DNA from: Halomonas alimentaria
GTDB lineage: Bacteria; Pseudomonadota; Gammaproteobacteria; Pseudomonadales; Halomonadaceae
NCBI RefSeq assembly: GCF_009902005.1
Contig: NZ_WUTT01000001.1
Span: 2,136,227-2,200,226, forward strand
Direction of reading: 5' to 3'
Length of the DNA stretch: 64,000 nt
Shown: positions 63,835-64,000 of the stretch, in pieces
How positions within the stretch are numbered: the first letter of the stretch is position 1
Layout: every line of letters begins with the position of its first letter
Notes under the pieces: generated by a model
Told to the model about the DNA's origin: nothing
The model's input: the letters and a program-made list of their open reading frames with translations, nothing else
Database searches by the model: none
Program-made: the position numbers and the translations under genes

Positions 63835-64000
63835 TCAACGCATGCCGGATGCCAGGCCGGCGGCCTTGACCAGGGCTCGGGTATAGTCGGTTCGCGGGTT
63901 GGCCAGCACCTCGAGGCACTCGCCTTCCTCGATCAACTCGCCCTCCTTGAGCACCATGATGCGATGCGCCATGGCGCGCACCACTGCCAGGTCGTGACTG
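63835..64000 (-). CDS. Peptide-type ABC transporter ATPase, C-terminal end only
   Basis: Fifty-four residues are visible up to the TGA; the gene continues past the right edge. The text begins SHDLAVVRAMAHRIMVLKEG, the H-loop end of an ABC ATPase, followed by a GELIEEGECLEVLANPRTDY segment and YTRALVKAAG near the end. This is the C-terminus of oligopeptide or microcin C type ATPases such as YejF, DppD or OppF. It would power inner-membrane peptide uptake. Which member it is cannot be told from this piece. Confidence 0.8.
   Translation of the reverse strand, partial: SHDLAVVRAMAHRIMVLKEGELIEEGECLEVLANPRTDYTRALVKAAGLASGMR

Overview
The window is about 64 kb of GC-rich chromosome that reads like a moderately halophilic gammaproteobacterium of the Halomonas group. 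The pointers are the tig-clpP-clpX-lon-hupB-ppiD order, acid-rich proteins, an osmoprotectant ABC importer, TRAP transport and Pseudomonas-like REP elements. This assignment is inference from gene content; no rRNA or species marker is present. Almost all of the window is coding, and most gene ends overlap or abut. No CRISPR array, insertion sequence, integrase or replication origin was found.

Layout. 1-5 kb: a truncated membrane protein, a TerB-domain protein, an orphan NadS-type antitoxin with a palindromic operator, an omega-amino-acid:pyruvate aminotransferase with a DadA-like FAD oxidoreductase, a small membrane protein and a REP cluster. 5-11 kb: an EamA exporter, pyrC, an esterase lipoprotein, the coupled luxS-mtnN pair, folD, and tRNA-Pro, tRNA-Arg and tRNA-His. 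11-20 kb: the protein quality-control block tig, clpP, clpX, lon, hupB, ppiD, with heat-shock-like promoters before tig and lon, then a CobW-family GTPase. 21-26 kb: lpxH, ppiB, glnS, cysS. The glnS leader carries one copy of a 117-bp hairpin repeat that recurs at 59.3 kb.

25.9-35.8 kb is the most distinctive region. A complete type II Wadjet (JetABCD) anti-plasmid system lies directly downstream of a HipA-like kinase and a HipB-like DNA-binding protein. All six genes overlap or touch, so they look like one translationally coupled operon. The Wadjet genes belong to a known system; the fused HipA/HipB front end is the part that may be undescribed.

35.8-48.5 kb: a DUF1853 protein, a YehZYXW-type osmoprotectant importer, and a branched-chain 2-oxoacid dehydrogenase operon (E1 alpha, E1 beta, E2 with two lipoyl domains). 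The E2 stop overlaps the start of a Hanks-type protein kinase, and E1 alpha keeps the loop that carries the phosphorylation site in the mitochondrial enzyme. A Xre-RES toxin-antitoxin pair and a membrane protein follow. 48.5-56 kb: a TRAP transporter with a MarR-like gene, divergent from pxpABC (5-oxoprolinase); an orphan ribbon-helix-helix protein; a guanidine-II (mini-ykkC) riboswitch ahead of a Gdx/SugE exporter; and a GntR regulator. 56-64 kb: a SulP transporter, a MetY-like sulfhydrylase, the second repeat copy, rarD, an omega-amidase, rsuA, a membrane diguanylate cyclase and the 3' end of a peptide ABC transporter ATPase gene.
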